A DNA stretch of 64,000 bases from Curtobacterium sp. MCSS17_015 (GCF_003234265.2 NZ_CP126256.1:868001-932000); one strand, 5' to 3'. Shown: positions 32,754 through 46,023, counted from the first letter of the stretch. Translations and numbers: made by a program. Notes: generated from the letters alone by a model not told the origin.

Positions 32754-34294
32754 GGGCCGACCTGCTCGCGGGCGAGGTCCGCAGGGGAGCCCGCCGGTCC
32801 GTGGCCGTCGTGCTCGGCAGTCTCGCCGCCCTCGTCGTCGCCGTCTGGGTCGCGTCCGTGTTCGTCGACCTCCGCGCCGCCGACCCCGCGGCCGCCCGGG
32901 CCGTCGTGGTGCTGGTCGGTGCCGCCGTCGCCGTCGGCTGCACGGTCGTCCCGCTCGCCGTCGGGGTGGCGGACCCGCTCGACCCGCGGCGCTTCGCCGT
33001 GCACGGCATCGGTCGCAAGGACCTCGCCGTCGGGTTGGGGCTCGCCGGACTCCTGGGCATCCCGGTGCTCGCGGTCGCGGTGCTCGCCGTCGCACAGGTG
33101 GTGACGTGGAGCCGTGGGGTCGGCCCGGCGCTCCTCGGCGTCCTCGCGGCCGTCCTCGTCGTCGCGACGACCGCGCTGCTCCTCCGGGTCGGCAGCGCCG
33201 TCGGCGCGTGGCTCTTCCCGGCACACCGCGTCCAGGACGCTGCCTGGTCCGTCGCGTTCGTCGTGGTCGTGCTGCTCGTGGCCACGGTGCCGCTGCTGCT
33301 CCGTCCCGACTGGATCGACGCCTCCGGCGCCGAACTGCAGCGCATCGCCGACGTCGCCGGCTGGACGCCGTGGGGCGCCGCGTGGGCCGTCCCGGCAGAC
33401 GCGGCGAGCGGACACGTCGGCGCCGCCGTCGGCAAGCTCGCCGTCGCACTCGCCGTCGTCGGGGTGCTCACGCTCGCCTGGTGGGGGCTGGTCGGACGGT
33501 TGCTCGTCACGGTGTCGGGGCAGACCCGGGCGCGCCACCACCGCACGCTCGGCTGGTTCGACCGGCTCGGGTCCACCCCCCTCGGTGCGGTCGCCGCCCG
33601 GGCGCTGACCTACTGGGGTCGCGACCCGCGGTACCGCAGCTCGTACCTCATCCTGGTCTTCGTGCCACTCGTGGTGGTGCCGCTCGGCGTCGCCGGGGTG
33701 CCGTGGGCGTGGACCGCGCTCGCACCGCTGCCGCTCATGGCGCTCATCGCCGGGTTCCTGCCGCACAACGACGTCTCCTACGACAACACGGCCGTCTGGC
33801 TGCACGTCGCCTCGGGTGCCCCGGGGTGGACGGACCGCCTCGGCCGTCTGGTCCCGCTCATCGTGGTCGGCCTGCCGCTGCTCGTCGTCGGAGCCTGGCT
33901 GTCGGCCACCCTGTACGGCGACCCGATCGCCTTCCCGCTGCTCGTCGGGGTCTCGGTCAGTGCGCTGCTCGGCGGACTCGGCCTGTCGAGCATCGTGTCG
34001 GTCGTGCTGCCCTACCCGACGGTCCGGCCCGGCGACCACCCCTTCCAGCAGCCGCAGGCCGCCGGCGCCACGGCCACCGTCGCGCAGACGCTGATGGTGC
34101 TCGGCACCCTCGTCTGCATGGTCCCCGCCGGCTGGTCCGCGGCCGTGGTCCTGCTCGACGGCGGCGACGCCTGGCCCACCCTCTGGCTCGGCGTCGGCGT
34201 CGGGCTGGTGCTGCTCGTGGTCGGCGTCGTCGTCGGCGGTGCGGTGTTCGACCGACGCGGTCCGGACCTCCTGGCCGCTGCGCAGCGCAACTGA
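32729..34294 (+). CDS. ABC-2-type exporter membrane subunit
   Basis: A 521-residue, very hydrophobic protein with about 11-12 predicted membrane segments, paired with the upstream ATPase. It begins MVAQLLRLRADLLAGEVRRG and has no recognisable soluble domain. Partly conserved-looking loops include RALTYWGRDPRYRSSYLILV and LPHNDVSYDNTAVWLHVASG. The start is ATG at 32729, inside the end of the ATPase gene (25-base overlap), so translation is probably coupled. Substrate unknown. Confidence 0.85.
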   Translation: MVAQLLRLRADLLAGEVRRGARRSVAVVLGSLAALVVAVWVASVFVDLRAADPAAARAVVVLVGAAVAVGCTVVPLAVGVADPLDPRRFAVHGIGRKDLAVGLGLAGLLGIPVLAVAVLAVAQVVTWSRGVGPALLGVLAAVLVVATTALLLRVGSAVGAWLFPAHRVQDAAWSVAFVVVVLLVATVPLLLRPDWIDASGAELQRIADVAGWTPWGAAWAVPADAASGHVGAAVGKLAVALAVVGVLTLAWWGLVGRLLVTVSGQTRARHHRTLGWFDRLGSTPLGAVAARALTYWGRDPRYRSSYLILVFVPLVVVPLGVAGVPWAWTALAPLPLMALIAGFLPHNDVSYDNTAVWLHVASGAPGWTDRLGRLVPLIVVGLPLLVVGAWLSATLYGDPIAFPLLVGVSVSALLGGLGLSSIVSVVLPYPTVRPGDHPFQQPQAAGATATVAQTLMVLGTLVCMVPAGWSAAVVLLDGGDAWPTLWLGVGVGLVLLVVGVVVGGAVFDRRGPDLLAAAQRN

Positions 34295-34424
34295 CGCGGC
34301 GCACCGCGGACCGGACCGCGGCGCCCGACCCGGCGCACCGGACCCCGGGCGCCCCACCCGGCGCACGCGACCGGGCAGGGCGGGACCGGAGCCCGCGGAG
34401 GCAGCGCGACCGCGGACGGCGACG

Positions 34425-34430
34425 TACGCT
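34425..34430 (+). promoter_or_regulatory. candidate leaderless -10 element (TACGCT)
   Basis: TACGCT is followed by GGTGTC (6 bases) and ATG at 34437. Confidence 0.5.
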
Positions 34431-34436
34431 GGTGTC

Positions 34437-34700
34437 ATGAGCACGACGGAACCCGGTGGTGGCGGCCTCGACGTGATGGACCGCGAACTCGAGAAGCTCC
34501 TGGAAGAGGAGGCGATCGAGCCCGGCGACCACGAGCGGTTCTCGCACTACGTCAAGAAGGACAAGATCCTCGAGTCCGCCCTGACCGGCAAGGCCGTCAA
34601 GGCGCTGTGCGGCAAGAAGTGGATCCCGGGCCGCGACCCCGAGAAGTTCCCGGTCTGCCCCGACTGCAAGAAGATCTACGAGCGGATGAAGTCCGAGTAG
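34437..34700 (+). CDS. DUF3039 family zinc-finger-like protein
   Basis: An 87-residue actinobacterial protein. The core [20 protein letters not shown] followed by [28 protein letters not shown] is the DUF3039 pattern; three cysteines (C, then C-x2-C) suggest a small metal-binding fold. Function is unknown. The start is ATG at 34437, 6 bases after TACGCT, with no Shine-Dalgarno. It converges on the nicotinate phosphoribosyltransferase gene. Confidence 0.9.
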   Translation: MSTTEPGGGGLDVMDRELEKLLEEEAIEPGDHERFSHYVKKDKILESALTGKAVKALCGKKWIPGRDPEKFPVCPDCKKIYERMKSE

Positions 34701-34731
34701 CACCGGGCTGCAGGCGCGCCCGCCCGCGGGG

Positions 34732-36018
34732 TCAGATGACGAGCGTCGGGATCGCCGGGTCGCCGCGACCGATGCGCTCCGCGTCCGCCGGCAGTTCGGC
34801 CTTCGCCCGCTTGTGGTGCGCCCGCGCCGCCTCGACGCCCGCGACGCCGAGGAACGCCGGGTCCACCTCGCCGTGCGTGACCACGGGCACGAGCAGGTCG
34901 CGCTCGTCCGGCCCGACCGAGCCGGAGGTGAGCACGACCTCCGCCGTCGCGATGCCGTTCCGCAGACGGCGTCCCGCCTCCTTGCGGCCGCCGGTCGACG
35001 CCTTGTCGGCCGACTTCTTGGCGACCGGCACCCACTCGCCGGCGGGGGAGTGGTGCGCGACGAGCTTGAACACCATGCCGGCTGCCGGGTGTCCCGAGCC
35101 CGACACGACCGAGGTGCCGACGCCGTAGGAGTCCACCGGCGCGGCACGGAGCGCGGCGATCGTGTACTCGTCCAGGTCGTTCGTGACCGTGATCTTCGTG
35201 CCGGTCGCGCCGAGCCGGTCGAGTTGCGCGCGGACGCTCGCGACGACCGACGGCAGGTCGCCGCTGTCGATGCGGACCGCGCCGAGCTTGCCGTCCGTCA
35301 GGCGGACCGCCGTCTCGACCGCGGCCTCGATGTCGTACGTGTCGACGAGCAGCGTCGTGCCGCTGCCGAGGGCGTCGAGTTGCGACCGGAAGGCGGCCTC
35401 CTCGGAGTCGTGCAGGAGCGTGAAGGCGTGCGCGGCGGTGCCCATCGTGGGGATCCCCCAGGTGCGCCCGGCCTCGAGGTTGCTCGTCGCGCCGAAGCCC
35501 GCGATGTACGCGGCCCGGGCAGCGGCGACCGCGTTCCACTCGCCGGTGCGGCGCGAGCCCATCTCGGCGAGCGGTCGGCGGTCGGCGGCGGAGACCATGC
35601 GGGCCGCGGCGGAGGCGATCGCCGAGTCGGCGTTGAACACGCTGAGCGCGAGGGTCTCGAGCATCACGGCCTCGGCGAAGGTGCCCTCGATCTGCAGGAC
35701 GGGGGAGTTCGGGAAGAACACCTCGCCCTCGCGGTAGGCGCGGACGTCGCCGGTGAACCGGTAGTCGGCGAGCCAGCGTGCGGTGCCCTCGTCGATCACC
35801 CGACGGTCACGGAGGAAGCCGATCTCCTCGTCGCCGAACCGGAACTCCGTGAGCTGGGTGAGGAACCGCCCGAGCCCGGCGGCGACGCCGTACCGGCGCC
35901 CGTCCGGCAGGCGGCGGGCGAACACCTCGAAGACGCAGCGGCGGTCGGCGGTGCCGTCCTTCAACGCGGCGTCGACCATGGTGAGTTCGTACTGGTCGGT
36001 GAGGAGCGCGGTGGTCAC
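34732..36018 (-). CDS. pncB: nicotinate phosphoribosyltransferase
   Basis: Converts nicotinate and PRPP to nicotinate mononucleotide in NAD salvage (Preiss-Handler pathway). The 428-residue protein starts [17 protein letters not shown], has [50 protein letters not shown] and [13 protein letters not shown], all typical of the family. The conserved His for autophosphorylation is expected in the GTAAHAF segment. The start is GTG at 36018, 7 bases after TAGGGT. It is divergent from murI across a 99-base region. Confidence 0.93.
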   Translation of the reverse strand: MTTALLTDQYELTMVDAALKDGTADRRCVFEVFARRLPDGRRYGVAAGLGRFLTQLTEFRFGDEEIGFLRDRRVIDEGTARWLADYRFTGDVRAYREGEVFFPNSPVLQIEGTFAEAVMLETLALSVFNADSAIASAAARMVSAADRRPLAEMGSRRTGEWNAVAAARAAYIAGFGATSNLEAGRTWGIPTMGTAAHAFTLLHDSEEAAFRSQLDALGSGTTLLVDTYDIEAAVETAVRLTDGKLGAVRIDSGDLPSVVASVRAQLDRLGATGTKITVTNDLDEYTIAALRAAPVDSYGVGTSVVSGSGHPAAGMVFKLVAHHSPAGEWVPVAKKSADKASTGGRKEAGRRLRNGIATAEVVLTSGSVGPDERDLLVPVVTHGEVDPAFLGVAGVEAARAHHKRAKAELPADAERIGRGDPAIPTLVI

Positions 36019-36025
36019 CCCACCG

Positions 36026-36031
36026 ACCCTA
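36026..36031 (-). promoter_or_regulatory. candidate leaderless -10 element (TAGGGT) for pncB
   Basis: On the minus strand TAGGGT is followed by CGGTGGG (7 bases) and GTG at 36018. Confidence 0.5.
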
Positions 36032-36104
36032 GCCAGGACCGGGCCGACAGGCACGGATCGGACCCTGGAGGCCCGGAGCGCGACGGCGGGTCGGCGCGCG
36101 TCGG

Positions 36105-36110
36105 TACGCT
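36105..36110 (+). promoter_or_regulatory. candidate leaderless -10 element (TACGCT) for murI
   Basis: TACGCT is followed by GGTCACC (7 bases) and GTG at 36118. Confidence 0.5.
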
Positions 36111-36117
36111 GGTCACC

Positions 36118-36957
36118 GTGACGGATGCACCGATCGGAGTCTTCGACAGCGGCGTCGGCGGGCTCACGGTGGCCCGGGCGATCATCGACCAGCTGCCCCG
36201 CGAGAGCGTCCGCTACGTCGGGGACACCCTGCACTCGCCGTACGGCCCGAAGCCGATCGCCGACGTCCGGCGGTACGCGCTGCAGGTGATGGACGACCTG
36301 GTCGACCAGGGCGTCAAGGCGCTCGTCATCGCCTGCAACACCGCGTCCTCGGCCGTGCTCCGCGACGCCCGGGAACGGTACGAGCAGGCCGTCGGGATCC
36401 CCGTCGTCGAGGTCATCCAGCCTGCGGCCCGCGCCGCCGTCAAGCAGACCCGCACCGGCCGCATCGGTGTGATCGGCACGATCGGGACGATCGCCTCCCG
36501 TGCCTACGAGGACGCCTTCGCGGTCGCCGCCGACGTCACCCTCACCACCGCGGCCTGCCCCCGTTTCGTCGAGTTCGTCGAGGCGGGGGACACCTCGTCC
36601 GCCGGTCTCCGCGAGGTCGCCGCCGGCTACCTCGCCCCGGTGCGGGACGCCGGCGTCGACACCCTCGTGCTCGGCTGCACGCACTACCCGCTCATGTCCG
36701 CCGCGATCCAGTACGTCATGGGGCCGGACGTCACGCTGGTCTCGAGCGCCGAGGAGACCGCGAGCGACGTCTACCGACGCCTGGTCGAACACGGGCTCGA
36801 GCGCACGAGCACCGAGCCCCCGAGCCACTCGTTCGAGGCGACCGGCGCCGACCCGGCCGGCTTCATCCGACTCGCCCGCCGGTTCCTCGGGCCCGAGGTC
36901 GCGAGCGTCGGCCACCTCGAGACCGGCGCCATCACGCTCCCGCGCGCCCCGCGCTGA
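36118..36957 (+). CDS. murI: glutamate racemase
   Basis: Interconverts L- and D-glutamate for peptidoglycan. The 279-residue protein shows [30 protein letters not shown], catalytic Cys73 in ACNTASS and Cys187 in GCTHYPLM, i.e. the two-cysteine mechanism complete. The start is GTG at 36118, 7 bases after TACGCT. It is followed by rph and rdgB on the same strand; murI-rph-rdgB is a common actinobacterial order. Confidence 0.95.
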   Translation: MTDAPIGVFDSGVGGLTVARAIIDQLPRESVRYVGDTLHSPYGPKPIADVRRYALQVMDDLVDQGVKALVIACNTASSAVLRDARERYEQAVGIPVVEVIQPAARAAVKQTRTGRIGVIGTIGTIASRAYEDAFAVAADVTLTTAACPRFVEFVEAGDTSSAGLREVAAGYLAPVRDAGVDTLVLGCTHYPLMSAAIQYVMGPDVTLVSSAEETASDVYRRLVEHGLERTSTEPPSHSFEATGADPAGFIRLARRFLGPEVASVGHLETGAITLPRAPR

Positions 36958-37039
36958 CCATGCCCGCGCCGCCACCCGGCGGGCGCACGACGACCGGACC
37001 ACCCGCACCGAGCCTCCAGGCCGGACCGAGAGGAACACC

Positions 37040-37789
37040 ATGAACGCCACCGACGGACCCGCCCGCATCGACGGCCGCACCACCACCGACCACCGACCCG
37101 TCACCATCGAGCGCGGCTGGAGCACCCAGGCCGAGGGCAGCGCCCTCATCTCGTTCGGCAACACGAAGGTCCTCTGCACCGCCTCGTTCACCAACGGGGT
37201 GCCGCGGTGGATGGCCGGCAAGGGGACCGGCTGGGTCACCGCCGAGTACTCGATGCTGCCGCGGTCGACCAACGAGCGCATGCAGCGCGAGTCGATCAAG
37301 GGCAAGGTCGGCGGCCGCACGCACGAGATCTCGCGGCTCATCGGCCGCTCGCTGCGTGCCGTGGTCGACATGAAGGGCCTGGGGGAGAACACCCTCGTCC
37401 TCGACTGCGACGTGCTGCAGGCCGACGGCGGCACCCGCACCGCGTCGATCACCGGCGCGTACGTCGCGATGGCGGACGCGATCGAGTGGGGCCGGTCGAA
37501 GGGCTTCATCGGCAAGAAGGCGACGCCGCTGACCGACAGCGTGCAGGCGATCTCGGTCGGGATCGTCGGCGGGGTGCCGATGCTCGACCTGGCGTACGAG
37601 GAGGACAGCCGCGCCGACACCGACATGAACATCGTCACGACCGGGTCGGGGAAGTTCATCGAGGTCCAGGGCACCGCCGAGCACGCGCCGTTCGACCGTG
37701 ACGAGCTGGACGCGCTGCTCGACCTCGGGCTCGCCGGCAACGCCTCGCTCGCCGCGGTCCAGCGCGCGGCCCTGGGGCTGGCCTCGTGA
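37040..37789 (+). CDS. rph: ribonuclease PH
   Basis: Phosphorolytic 3'-to-5' exoribonuclease that trims tRNA 3' ends. The 249-residue protein has [69 protein letters not shown] and [20 protein letters not shown], covering the phosphate-binding and catalytic residues. The start is ATG at 37040 with GAGAGGA 6 bases upstream, so it is a leadered start, unlike murI before it. The stop overlaps the rdgB start (GTGA). Confidence 0.96.
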   Translation: MNATDGPARIDGRTTTDHRPVTIERGWSTQAEGSALISFGNTKVLCTASFTNGVPRWMAGKGTGWVTAEYSMLPRSTNERMQRESIKGKVGGRTHEISRLIGRSLRAVVDMKGLGENTLVLDCDVLQADGGTRTASITGAYVAMADAIEWGRSKGFIGKKATPLTDSVQAISVGIVGGVPMLDLAYEEDSRADTDMNIVTTGSGKFIEVQGTAEHAPFDRDELDALLDLGLAGNASLAAVQRAALGLAS

Positions 37790-38382
37790 CCGGCACGGTC
37801 GTCCTCGCGACGCACAACCAGGGGAAGGTCGTCGAGCTGCGGGACATCCTCGGGGACGCGCTCGGCGGGATCGAACTCGTCGCCTACGACGGGCCCGAGC
37901 CGGTCGAGGACGGTGACAGCTACGCGGCGAACGCCCTCATCAAGGCCCGTGCTGCGGTCGCGCACACGGGGCTGCCCGCGCTCGCGGACGACTCCGGCAT
38001 CGCGGTCGACGCGCTCGGCGGTGCACCGGGCATCCACTCCGCCCGGTACGCCGGGACCCGGGTGGACGCGGACAACATCGCGCTCCTCCTGCAGAACCTG
38101 GAGGGCGTGGTCGAGCGGACCGCGGCCTTCGTCTGCGCCGCGGCGTTCGTGACGCCGTCCGGTACCGAGCATGTGTTCGAGGCGGTCTGGAACGGCGAGG
38201 TCGCGACCGAGCCCGTCGGTGACGGCGGTCACGGCTACGACCCGGTGTTCCGACCGGACGACGCGGACGGATCGGCGGCGCAGCTGACCCGCGCCGAGAA
38301 GAACGCGCTGAGCCACCGGTCGAAGGCGTTCCGGGGCATCGCGCCCATCGTCCGCGAGTGGTTCCAGGGCGCGGAGCGGTAG
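37786..38382 (+). CDS. rdgB: XTP/dITP diphosphatase (Ham1 family)
   Basis: Removes non-canonical purine nucleotides (XTP, dITP) from the pool by pyrophosphohydrolysis. The 198-residue protein has [43 protein letters not shown] and [13 protein letters not shown], the full set of Ham1/RdgB motifs. The start is GTG at 37786, overlapping the rph stop by 4 bases. It is followed by a strong terminator hairpin. Confidence 0.95.
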   Translation: MTGTVVLATHNQGKVVELRDILGDALGGIELVAYDGPEPVEDGDSYAANALIKARAAVAHTGLPALADDSGIAVDALGGAPGIHSARYAGTRVDADNIALLLQNLEGVVERTAAFVCAAAFVTPSGTEHVFEAVWNGEVATEPVGDGGHGYDPVFRPDDADGSAAQLTRAEKNALSHRSKAFRGIAPIVREWFQGAER

Positions 38383-38446
38383 CCGCACGGCGCGTCCGGG
38401 TGTCGGCCGAGACGCCTCCGTCGGGGCGCGACGCCGCCGAGGACGT

Positions 38447-38474
38447 GAGACGCCGCCGGGTCCGGCGGCGTCTC
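38447..38474. terminator. bidirectional terminator between rdgB and dedA-type gene
   Basis: Perfect 13-bp inverted repeat (GAGACGCCGCCGG / CCGGCGGCGTCTC) with a 2-base centre, between two convergent genes. Confidence 0.7.
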
Positions 38475-38532
38475 GGTGCTCTCGCGGCGTCCCGCACCGA
38501 CGGGCCCGTCTCGCACGCGGGCCCGCCGGCTC

Positions 38533-39201
38533 CTACTGCTCGGCCTGCTTCGCCTTTCGGGAGTTGCGGAAGTAGGTGAGGAGGGCGGGGACCACCGTGA
38601 CGACGACGGCCGCCAGCAGGATCACGTCGATGTAGTTGCGCACGATGTACGCGACGGCGGGGATGTAGCCGAGGAAGTACCCGAGGAAGGTCACACCGAC
38701 CCCCCAGACGACGGCGCCGACGGCGTTGTACAGCGAGTACTTGCGGTAGTCCATCCGACCGACCCCGGCCGCGATCGGTGCGAAGGTCCGCACGACGGGG
38801 ACGAAGCGGGCGAGGATCACCGCGAGGGCGCCGTACCGGTGGAAGAACGCGTTCGTCCGGTCGACGTTCGCCTTCGAGAACAGTCCGCTGTCCTTGCGCT
38901 CGAAGACCGGCGGTCCGGCCTTCTTGCCGATGTAGTAGCCGAGTTCCCCGCCGATGAACGCGGCGGCACCGATCATCAGCGCGACGGCCCAGATCGGGAT
39001 CCCGCCGATCTGCCCGTCACGGTCGAAGGCGAACAGGCCCGTGATGACGAGCAGGCTGTCCCCGGGGAAGATGAAACCGACCAGCAGGCCGGTCTCGGCG
39101 AAGATGATCGCGCAGACGACGAGCACGGCGAACGCCCCGAAGTGGTCGAGGATGTACTGCGGATCCAGCCAGGGGATCAGGGCGAGTGCGACGGAGTGCA
39201 T
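38533..39201 (-). CDS. DedA family membrane protein
   Basis: A 222-residue member of the DedA/SNARE-associated family, implicated in flipping undecaprenyl phosphate or phospholipids. Typical motifs: [31 protein letters not shown] and [20 protein letters not shown], then [14 protein letters not shown], plus five to six membrane segments. The start is ATG at 39201 with GGAAG 6 bases upstream; a TACCCT about 50 bases further up could be its -10. It converges on rdgB. Confidence 0.92.
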   Translation of the reverse strand: MHSVALALIPWLDPQYILDHFGAFAVLVVCAIIFAETGLLVGFIFPGDSLLVITGLFAFDRDGQIGGIPIWAVALMIGAAAFIGGELGYYIGKKAGPPVFERKDSGLFSKANVDRTNAFFHRYGALAVILARFVPVVRTFAPIAAGVGRMDYRKYSLYNAVGAVVWGVGVTFLGYFLGYIPAVAYIVRNYIDVILLAAVVVTVVPALLTYFRNSRKAKQAEQ

Positions 39202-39360
39202 GGTTCTTCCGGTCGGCGGACGAGGGCGGACAGTGCACCCGCCGGACCGAGGGTACCGTGCGGGCGTGTCCGGCCCATCCGTCGCGAGGGTGACGTCGTC
39301 GGCCCCGCCGCACGGCGAGCGGACGGGCACGGCGCCGCTCGCCGACACGGCGGTCCCCGG

Positions 39361-39440
39361 TGCGGAAGGAGGGACTCGAACCCTCACGCCGAAGCACAGG
39401 AACCTAAATCCTGCGTGTCTACCGATTCCACCACTCCCGC
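39361..39440 (-). tRNA. tRNA-Leu (TAG)
   Basis: An 80-base class II tRNA on the minus strand: acceptor GCGGGAG/CTTCCGC, anticodon arm CAGGA-TTTAGGT-TCCTG (anticodon TAG), a long variable arm (GTGCTTCGGCGT), T arm GAGGG-TTCGAGT-CCCTC and discriminator A. CCA is not encoded. Confidence 0.95.
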
Positions 39441-39553
39441 TGGCCGACCCAGTGTACGCAGGAGCCCGTCCGGCGGACGGTGGGCGGTCCTCCCGGACGG
39501 TGCCGACGTCACGTCGGGACCGGCTACGCCGCGACCGGGGCGCGCGGGGCTCG

Positions 39554-40873
39554 TCAGCGCAGCGACCGCGGCAGGTACCGCGGCACGTACCGGAGCAGGA
39601 TGCCCGCGCCGAGCAGACCGAGCACGCCCATCACACCGCTCGCGACCGCGATCGTCGCGACCGCGGTGACGCCCGAGATGACGAGCGGTGCCGCGGCGGA
39701 ACCGAGGTCGCCGGTGAAGCGCCACGCGCCGAGGAACGGCGCCGGACGGTCGGCCGGCGCGAGGTCGGCGCCGAGCGTCATGAGGATGCCGGAGCCGACA
39801 CCGTTCGCGAGGGACATGGCCATCGCGACCGCGATGAACCAGCCGACGCGGGCGTCGAGGTGGTCGCTCCAGGCGAGCAGGAAGTAGCAGATGCTCAGGC
39901 CGAGCATGCAGGGCAGGGCGCTCGCCAGGCGGCCCCAGCGGTCCATGATCTGCCCGCTCGTGTAGAACAGCGCGAAGTCGACGGCCCCCGCGATGCCGAT
40001 CACGAGCGCGGCCGCCGAGTCGTCGAGGCCGACGGCGACCGCCCAGAGCGGCAGGATCACCTGGCGACCGGCGCGCATCGCGCCGATGAGCGCGGCGCCG
40101 CTGCCGAGCCGGACGAGGACCCGGTGGTGGGAACGGAGGGTGCGGAAGAGGCCTTCGGACTCCTCCTTGACGAACTGCTCGCCCTCGTGGTCGGGCGTCC
40201 CCGTCGCGGACCCGTCCGTCGTGCGGGGTCCGTCCGTCGCGTCGGCGGGTGCCGGCCGGGAGGCCCGGGTCGGCCGCTGCAGGCCGCGCGCGCCCGTCGC
40301 GGGGTCGCGGATGACGAGGAGCACCACGGCTGCGCCGAGGCAGCACACGACGTGCACCCAGAACGCGCTCTGCGTCGTCCCGGTGAGGTGCACGACGCCG
40401 GCCGCGAGGAACGGTCCGACGAAGTACCCGAACCGGAACACGCCGCCGAGGCTCGACAGTGCCCGCGCCCGGATCCGCAGCGGGATCGCGGTGGTCATGT
40501 AGGCGTGTCGGGCGAGTGCGAACACGGCGGTCGACAGGCCGACCAGGAAGACCCCGACCGCGAGCACGAGCGGGTTCGGGGCCGCCGTGCAGACGAGCAG
40601 GCCGAGCACCGAGACGACGGCGGCGCCGATCATCGCGTTCCGCTCGCCGATCCTCGCGACCACGACGCCGGAGGGGACGTCTCCGATGAGCTCGCCGACC
40701 AGGATCAGCGAGGCGACGAAGCCGGCGATCGCCAGGCTGGCTCCGAGGGAGTCCGCCGCGATCGGGATGATCGGGATGATCGCGCCCTCGCCGATCGCGA
40801 AGAGCGCCGCGGGCAGGAACCCGGACAGCAGGACGCCCCGCAGGTCGAAGGAGTCGTTCGGAGTGCTCGTCAT
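39554..40873 (-). CDS. MFS transporter
   Basis: A 439-residue major facilitator with 12 predicted membrane segments and a central cytoplasmic loop (about 205-245) rich in Thr/Asp/Pro. The A-like motif [20 protein letters not shown] lies between segments 2 and 3, and [14 protein letters not shown] is its repeat in the second half. Substrate unknown; drug or metabolite export is likely for this type. The start is ATG at 40873; TACCGT ends 9 bases upstream (40888-40883). It is divergent from mnmA with only 42 bases between the start codons. Confidence 0.88.
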   Translation of the reverse strand: MTSTPNDSFDLRGVLLSGFLPAALFAIGEGAIIPIIPIAADSLGASLAIAGFVASLILVGELIGDVPSGVVVARIGERNAMIGAAVVSVLGLLVCTAAPNPLVLAVGVFLVGLSTAVFALARHAYMTTAIPLRIRARALSSLGGVFRFGYFVGPFLAAGVVHLTGTTQSAFWVHVVCCLGAAVVLLVIRDPATGARGLQRPTRASRPAPADATDGPRTTDGSATGTPDHEGEQFVKEESEGLFRTLRSHHRVLVRLGSGAALIGAMRAGRQVILPLWAVAVGLDDSAAALVIGIAGAVDFALFYTSGQIMDRWGRLASALPCMLGLSICYFLLAWSDHLDARVGWFIAVAMAMSLANGVGSGILMTLGADLAPADRPAPFLGAWRFTGDLGSAAAPLVISGVTAVATIAVASGVMGVLGLLGAGILLRYVPRYLPRSLR

Positions 40874-40903
40874 CGTCGAGCAACGGTACGCCGGTGTCGG
40901 AGT

Positions 40904-40909
40904 TACCCT
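40904..40909 (+). promoter_or_regulatory. candidate leaderless -10 element (TACCCT) for mnmA
   Basis: TACCCT is followed by GGACGC (6 bases) and ATG at 40916. It lies within the 42-base region shared with the divergent MFS gene. Confidence 0.5.
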
Positions 40910-40915
40910 GGACGC

Positions 40916-42022
40916 ATGCGTGTTCTGGCGGCGATGAGCGGTGGGGTCGACTCGGCGGTGGCGGCTGCCCGGGCGGTCGAGGCCGGTCACGACGTGGTCG
41001 GCGTGCACCTGGCGCTCAGCCGGATGCCGGGCACTCTCCGGACCGGCAGCCGCGGGTGCTGCACCATCGAGGACTCGATGGACGCTCAGCGGGCCGCCGC
41101 CGCACTCGGCATCCCCTACTACGTCTGGGACTTCTCGGCGCGGTTCAAGGAGGACGTCGTCGACGACTTCGTGGCCGAGTACCAGGCCGGCCGCACCCCG
41201 AACCCCTGCATGCGGTGCAACGAGCGCATCAAGTTCGCCGCGCTGCTCGAGAAGGCGCTCGCCCTCGGCTTCGACGCCGTCTGCACGGGCCACTACGCCT
41301 CCATCGTCACCGGCCCGGACGGGTCGCGTGAACTGCACCGTTCGGCGGCGTGGGCGAAGGACCAGTCCTACGTGCTCGGCGTCCTGACCGCCGAGCAACT
41401 CCGGCACGCGATGTTCCCGCTCGGGGCCACGCCCTCGAAGGACGAGGTCCGGGCCGAGGCTGCTGCCCGCGGCCTCACCGTCGCGCAGAAGCCCGACTCG
41501 TACGACATCTGCTTCATCCCCGACGGCGACACCCGTGGCTGGTTGGCCGACCGCGTGGGCAGCGCGACCGGTGACGTCGTCGAGCGTGACGGCACCGTGG
41601 TCGGCTCGCACGAGGGTGCGCACGGCTACACGGTCGGGCAGCGCCGCGGGCTGGCCCTCGGTCGTCCCGCTGCCGACGGCAAGCCCCGGTTCGTGCTCGA
41701 GATCCGGCCGAAGGACAACACCGTCGTCGTCGGACCGAAGGAGGCGCTCGACGTCGCCTCGCTCTCCGGCACGCGCTACACCTGGGCCGGTGCGGCACCG
41801 GCCGACCCGTCGGAGCCGTTCCGGTGCGACGTGCAGATCCGCGCCCACGCCGATCCGGAGCCCGCCACCGCACGGGTCGAGGACGGCGCGCTCGTGATCG
41901 TCCCCGACGCGCCGCTCTCCGGCGTCGCGCCCGGGCAGACCGCGGTCGTGTACGTCGGGACGCGGGTGCTCGGGCAGTGCACGATCGACACCACCGTGTC
42001 GGCGGCGCCCGTCCCCGCCTGA
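40916..42022 (+). CDS. mnmA: tRNA-specific 2-thiouridylase
   Basis: Adds sulfur at position 2 of the wobble uridine in tRNA Lys/Glu/Gln. The 368-residue protein has the PP-loop [13 protein letters not shown], the two catalytic cysteines (Cys101 in [12 protein letters not shown] and Cys199 in [11 protein letters not shown]), [18 protein letters not shown] and [10 protein letters not shown]. The start is ATG at 40916, 6 bases after TACCCT. It is followed by ligA, a frequent actinobacterial order. Confidence 0.96.
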   Translation: MRVLAAMSGGVDSAVAAARAVEAGHDVVGVHLALSRMPGTLRTGSRGCCTIEDSMDAQRAAAALGIPYYVWDFSARFKEDVVDDFVAEYQAGRTPNPCMRCNERIKFAALLEKALALGFDAVCTGHYASIVTGPDGSRELHRSAAWAKDQSYVLGVLTAEQLRHAMFPLGATPSKDEVRAEAAARGLTVAQKPDSYDICFIPDGDTRGWLADRVGSATGDVVERDGTVVGSHEGAHGYTVGQRRGLALGRPAADGKPRFVLEIRPKDNTVVVGPKEALDVASLSGTRYTWAGAAPADPSEPFRCDVQIRAHADPEPATARVEDGALVIVPDAPLSGVAPGQTAVVYVGTRVLGQCTIDTTVSAAPVPA

Positions 42023-42035
42023 CTCCCGTCCCACG

Positions 42036-42071
42036 CCGTCCGCGTGCGGCGCTCCCGGCCAGCGCGGACGG
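42036..42071 (+). terminator. possible terminator after mnmA
   Basis: Arms CCGTCCGCG (42036-42044) and CGCGGACGG (42063-42071) with an 18-base loop, 14 bases after the mnmA stop. No T-run. Confidence 0.4.
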
Positions 42072-42105
42072 TGCGACCAGGGTCGGTGGCGCGCGGTAGA
42101 ACTGA

Positions 42106-44499
<2,394 letters not shown>

Positions 44500-44679
44500 C
44501 CCGACCGCTTGCACGTCGGAGCGGGATCCGGCCGCTGCGACGCGCCCGCGGGTGTCCCCAGTTCGAGGGACAAGTTGCATCCCGCATGACCCCCGAAGGG
44601 CCGTTCTCCCTACACTCGACAGAGCATCACCTGTCGTCTGCAGGGGAACGACAGGCTGGCCTTCCAGGGGGAGACCCGT

Positions 44680-46023
44680 TTGCTGTTCATCGCCGCGGCG
44701 CTGCTGACCGCCTCGATGCACTCACTGGGAGTGGTCGAGGCCACGGCCGTGCCCACGAGTACCGACGCCCGGGTGGCGGCGTCCGCGCCCATGCGACACG
44801 CGCCTCCCGAGATCGCGCCCGGCCCAGCCGTCGACGCCCTGGCGGCCGCGTCCGGCCAGGCCTGGCTCGACGTCCTCGCGGCAGCGCCGCCGACGGTCCT
44901 CCGGGCGGCCGACTCGGACGCCCGGGTGACCGCGACCGCGATGGACGACCCGCCGAGCAGCACGCTCGTCACCGCATGGTGGGCAGCGCTCACTCCCGCG
45001 AGCCGGACGGTCCTCACCGATGACGCCCCGGTGGTGGTCGGGAACCTCGACGGCGTGCCGTTCGACGTCCGGGATGCCGCGAACCGCGCGGTCTTGACGT
45101 CGAGGCTCGCCGATCCGCAGGCCTCGACCGCGCTCACCGCGATGCTCGGGCAGGTGCAGGAGTCACTGGCGCAGGAGCCGGGGGACCCCCGCAAGTACCT
45201 CGTCACCCTCGACACCCGGGGGAGCGGTCGGTGTGCGATCTCGGTGGGGGACATCGGCACGGCCGGGCACGTCTCGGTCGTCGTCCCGGGCATCTTCTTC
45301 ACCGTCAACGGGCAGATGGCGGACTTCACCGCGACGGCCGGCGACGTGTACCGGGAGCAGGCGACCCTCGCTCCCGTGGCGGCTCCGGCGGACGGCGCCG
45401 GGGTGGCGGTCCTGGCCTGGATGGGGTACCGCACGCCGGGCATCTCGGACTTCATGTCGCTCGACCTCGCGCACCTCGGCGCGGACCGGCTCGTCCGGAC
45501 GCTCGACGGCATCCGTTCCGTCCGCACCGGCCACGAACCGCGGCTCGGTGTCGTGGCGCACTCGTACGGGTCGACCACGGCGATGATCGCGCTGTCGTCG
45601 GGACGGGTCTCCGTCGACAGCCTCACCATGCTCGGATCCCCCGGGAGCTCGGTGACGACGGCCGACCAGCTCGCGGTGACCCCGGGAGAGGTGTACGTCG
45701 GTGGAGCCCACTGGGATCCGGTCGCCGGGACGGGCTTCTTCGGCACCGACCCCGGACTCGCCGCCTTCGGGGCGGCACGGCTCGACCTCCTCGCCACCGA
45801 CGACCCGGACGGACGCGGCGACGTGTTCCGCCAGCCCTTCGGGCACAACGACTACTTGAAACCGGGCACCGCCTCGCTGCACGACGTGGCGCTCATCGCG
45901 GTGGGGCGGGGTGACCTGGTCCGGGGCGAGCACCGCGAGGGCGACGGGCCGGACGGCGGTGTCGTGCAGGCGACCCCGGACATGTACCTCGTCCGCCCGC
46001 AGGACCTCCAGCCTCGCGACTGA
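44680..46023 (+). CDS. secreted alpha/beta hydrolase (DUF1023 type)
   Basis: A 447-residue protein with a signal-peptide-like N-terminus (MLFIAAALLTASMHSLGVVE) and a C-terminal alpha/beta hydrolase domain of the DUF1023 family. Ser295 in VVAHSYGSTTAMIALSSG is the nucleophile, ISVGDIGTAGHVSVVVPG marks the first strands, and a late RQPFGHNDYL supplies the likely catalytic His. The substrate is unknown; esterase or lipase activity is plausible. The start is TTG at 44680 with GGGGGAG upstream, and TACACT (44611-44616) could be the -10 with a 60-base leader. The TTG choice is less certain than the frame. Confidence 0.82.
   Translation: MLFIAAALLTASMHSLGVVEATAVPTSTDARVAASAPMRHAPPEIAPGPAVDALAAASGQAWLDVLAAAPPTVLRAADSDARVTATAMDDPPSSTLVTAWWAALTPASRTVLTDDAPVVVGNLDGVPFDVRDAANRAVLTSRLADPQASTALTAMLGQVQESLAQEPGDPRKYLVTLDTRGSGRCAISVGDIGTAGHVSVVVPGIFFTVNGQMADFTATAGDVYREQATLAPVAAPADGAGVAVLAWMGYRTPGISDFMSLDLAHLGADRLVRTLDGIRSVRTGHEPRLGVVAHSYGSTTAMIALSSGRVSVDSLTMLGSPGSSVTTADQLAVTPGEVYVGGAHWDPVAGTGFFGTDPGLAAFGAARLDLLATDDPDGRGDVFRQPFGHNDYLKPGTASLHDVALIAVGRGDLVRGEHREGDGPDGGVVQATPDMYLVRPQDLQPRD

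Noticed and set aside
36019..38388. upstream extension of the pncB frame to a 1218-codon protein
   Set aside because: The extension runs antisense to murI, rph and rdgB; the family N-terminus and the TAGGGT signal place the start at 36018.
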